Translations under genes and position numbers: made by a program | The notes under the pieces: model-generated | What the model was told of the DNA's origin: nothing | What the model saw: only the letters and a program-made list of their open reading frames with translations | The model's database searches: none | Shown: positions 5,399 to 5,643 of the stretch, piece by piece | Numbering within the stretch: the stretch's first letter is position 1 | Layout: each line of letters starts with the position of its first letter | Origin: Pseudomonadota bacterium | GTDB taxonomy: Bacteria; Pseudomonadota; Alphaproteobacteria; Caulobacterales; Caulobacteraceae | Assembly (NCBI GenBank): GCA_023445955.1 | Contig: JAEXJH010000583.1 | Coordinates: 1-5,643 of the forward strand | Length of the DNA stretch: 5,643 nt | Direction of reading: 5' to 3'

Positions 5399-5408
5399 TA
5401 CAAATGTA
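5399..5408. promoter_or_regulatory. BlaI/CopY-type operator box 2 (TACAAATGTA)
   Basis: A second TACAnnTGTA box lies 22 nt before the ATG of the BlaI-type gene and 23 bp (about two helical turns) from box 1. The two boxes form a larger dyad: TGTATTCT (5382-5389) and AGAATACA (5395-5402) are perfect reverse complements around CACGC. This suits cooperative binding of two repressor dimers on one face. TGTAAT (5405-5410) could serve as a rightward -10 element, so occupancy would block repressor transcription too. Confidence 0.75.
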
Positions 5409-5430
5409 ATTTCGGTAATGGAGTGGGCGC

Positions 5431-5643
5431 ATGCGGATTTCCGGCGCCGAGAGTCAGGTCATGGAAGCGCTGTGGCGCTGCGGTCCCCTGACACCCGAGG
5501 GCGTGGTGGCCGAGGTCGGCGAGGCCCACGACTGGGCCCCCGGGACGGTGAAGACCCTGATCACCCGCCTGCTGAAGAAGGGCGCCATCGCCGGGGCCCC
5601 CCCGGGGGGGGGGGGGCTGGATTCGCGCCGCGGGGGGGGGGGG
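5431..5643 (+). CDS. BlaI/MecI/CopY-family transcriptional repressor, N-terminal part
   Basis: The ATG at 5431 has GGAG (5420-5423) 7 nt upstream. The first 55 residues match the winged-helix DNA-binding half of the family: ISGAESQVMEALWRCGPLTPEGVVAEV, then DWAPGTVKTLITRLLKKGAIA, where TVKTLITRLLKKG (39-51) is the recognition helix. Full-length members have about 120-140 residues, so more than half is missing. From about residue 56 the frame reads implausible Pro and Gly runs that reflect bad sequence, not protein. Family members repress their own gene and a divergent or downstream target and are often released by proteolysis through a BlaR1/MecR1-type M56 membrane peptidase. Such a gene may follow beyond the window, which cannot be checked here. 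The two TACAnnTGTA boxes just upstream fit autoregulation and control of the TonB receptor. Confidence 0.9.
   Translation, partial: MRISGAESQVMEALWRCGPLTPEGVVAEVGEAHDWAPGTVKTLITRLLKKGAIAGAPPGGGGLDSRRGGGG
5597..5643. other. Low-quality sequence: homopolymer runs at the contig end
   Basis: Seven C, thirteen G and, after a short normal-looking stretch (CTGGATTCGCGCCGC), a terminal run of twelve G. Nothing else in the window has such runs. They interrupt a conserved gene exactly where the family continues with ordinary sequence. Poly-G miscalls at read ends are a known sequencing artefact. Confidence 0.8.

Noticed and set aside
4358..5491. Long plus-strand open frame (377 codons) opposite the TonB receptor
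   Set aside because: It is Ala/Val/Gly/Asp-rich with no domain, and lies antisense to a receptor with clear motifs. Such frames are common by-products of GC-rich codon bias.
1..5643. tRNA, rRNA, CRISPR array, insertion sequence or replication origin
   Set aside because: No cloverleaf-like segment, regularly spaced repeats, transposase motifs or terminal inverted repeats were seen.

Overview
The window looks like GC-rich alphaproteobacterial chromosome, most probably Caulobacter or a close relative (Caulobacteraceae). The clues are codon bias towards G/C at third positions, GTG starts, GANTC (CcrM-type) sites in an intergenic region and the protein families present. Species assignment is inference. 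The right edge ends in implausible G homopolymers that look like a low-quality contig end.

Layout. Positions 1-814, minus strand: a two-gene unit of a small HIG1-type twin-transmembrane protein followed by a PduO-type cob(I)alamin adenosyltransferase. The latter runs off the left edge almost complete. Positions 815-1179: a gene-free divergent promoter region of 365 bp rich in dyads. It holds a 14-bp perfect palindrome, an inverted repeat carrying two GANTC sites, a LacI-operator-like sequence, a near-perfect 16-bp palindrome suited to a TetR repressor, and a hairpin covering the ribosome binding site of the next gene. Positions 1180-2742, plus strand: a 76-residue helical protein of unknown function, translationally coupled (ATGA overlap) to a TetR/AcrR regulator. 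A strong hairpin follows, then a second TetR/AcrR regulator that resembles the first along its length. Positions 2743-2905: palindromic intergenic DNA. Positions 2906-3163: an unrecognised 85-residue protein that ends 3 bp from the convergent end of the next gene.

Positions 3167-5326, minus strand: a TonB-dependent outer-membrane receptor with signal peptide, TonB-box-like segment, plug and beta barrel. Divergent from it at 5431 starts a BlaI/MecI/CopY-family repressor, truncated by the window end. Their shared promoter holds two TACAnnTGTA boxes, the textbook operator of that repressor family, arranged in a larger dyad.

Reading of the system: the clearest regulatory circuit is the right-hand one, where a BlaI-type repressor probably controls itself and an outer-membrane receptor. 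The second is the TetR cluster, where the small coupled protein and two paralogous TetR proteins probably form an autoregulated unit. Neither inducer nor transported substrate can be told from the sequence. No RNA genes, insertion sequences, CRISPR arrays or replication origins were seen.
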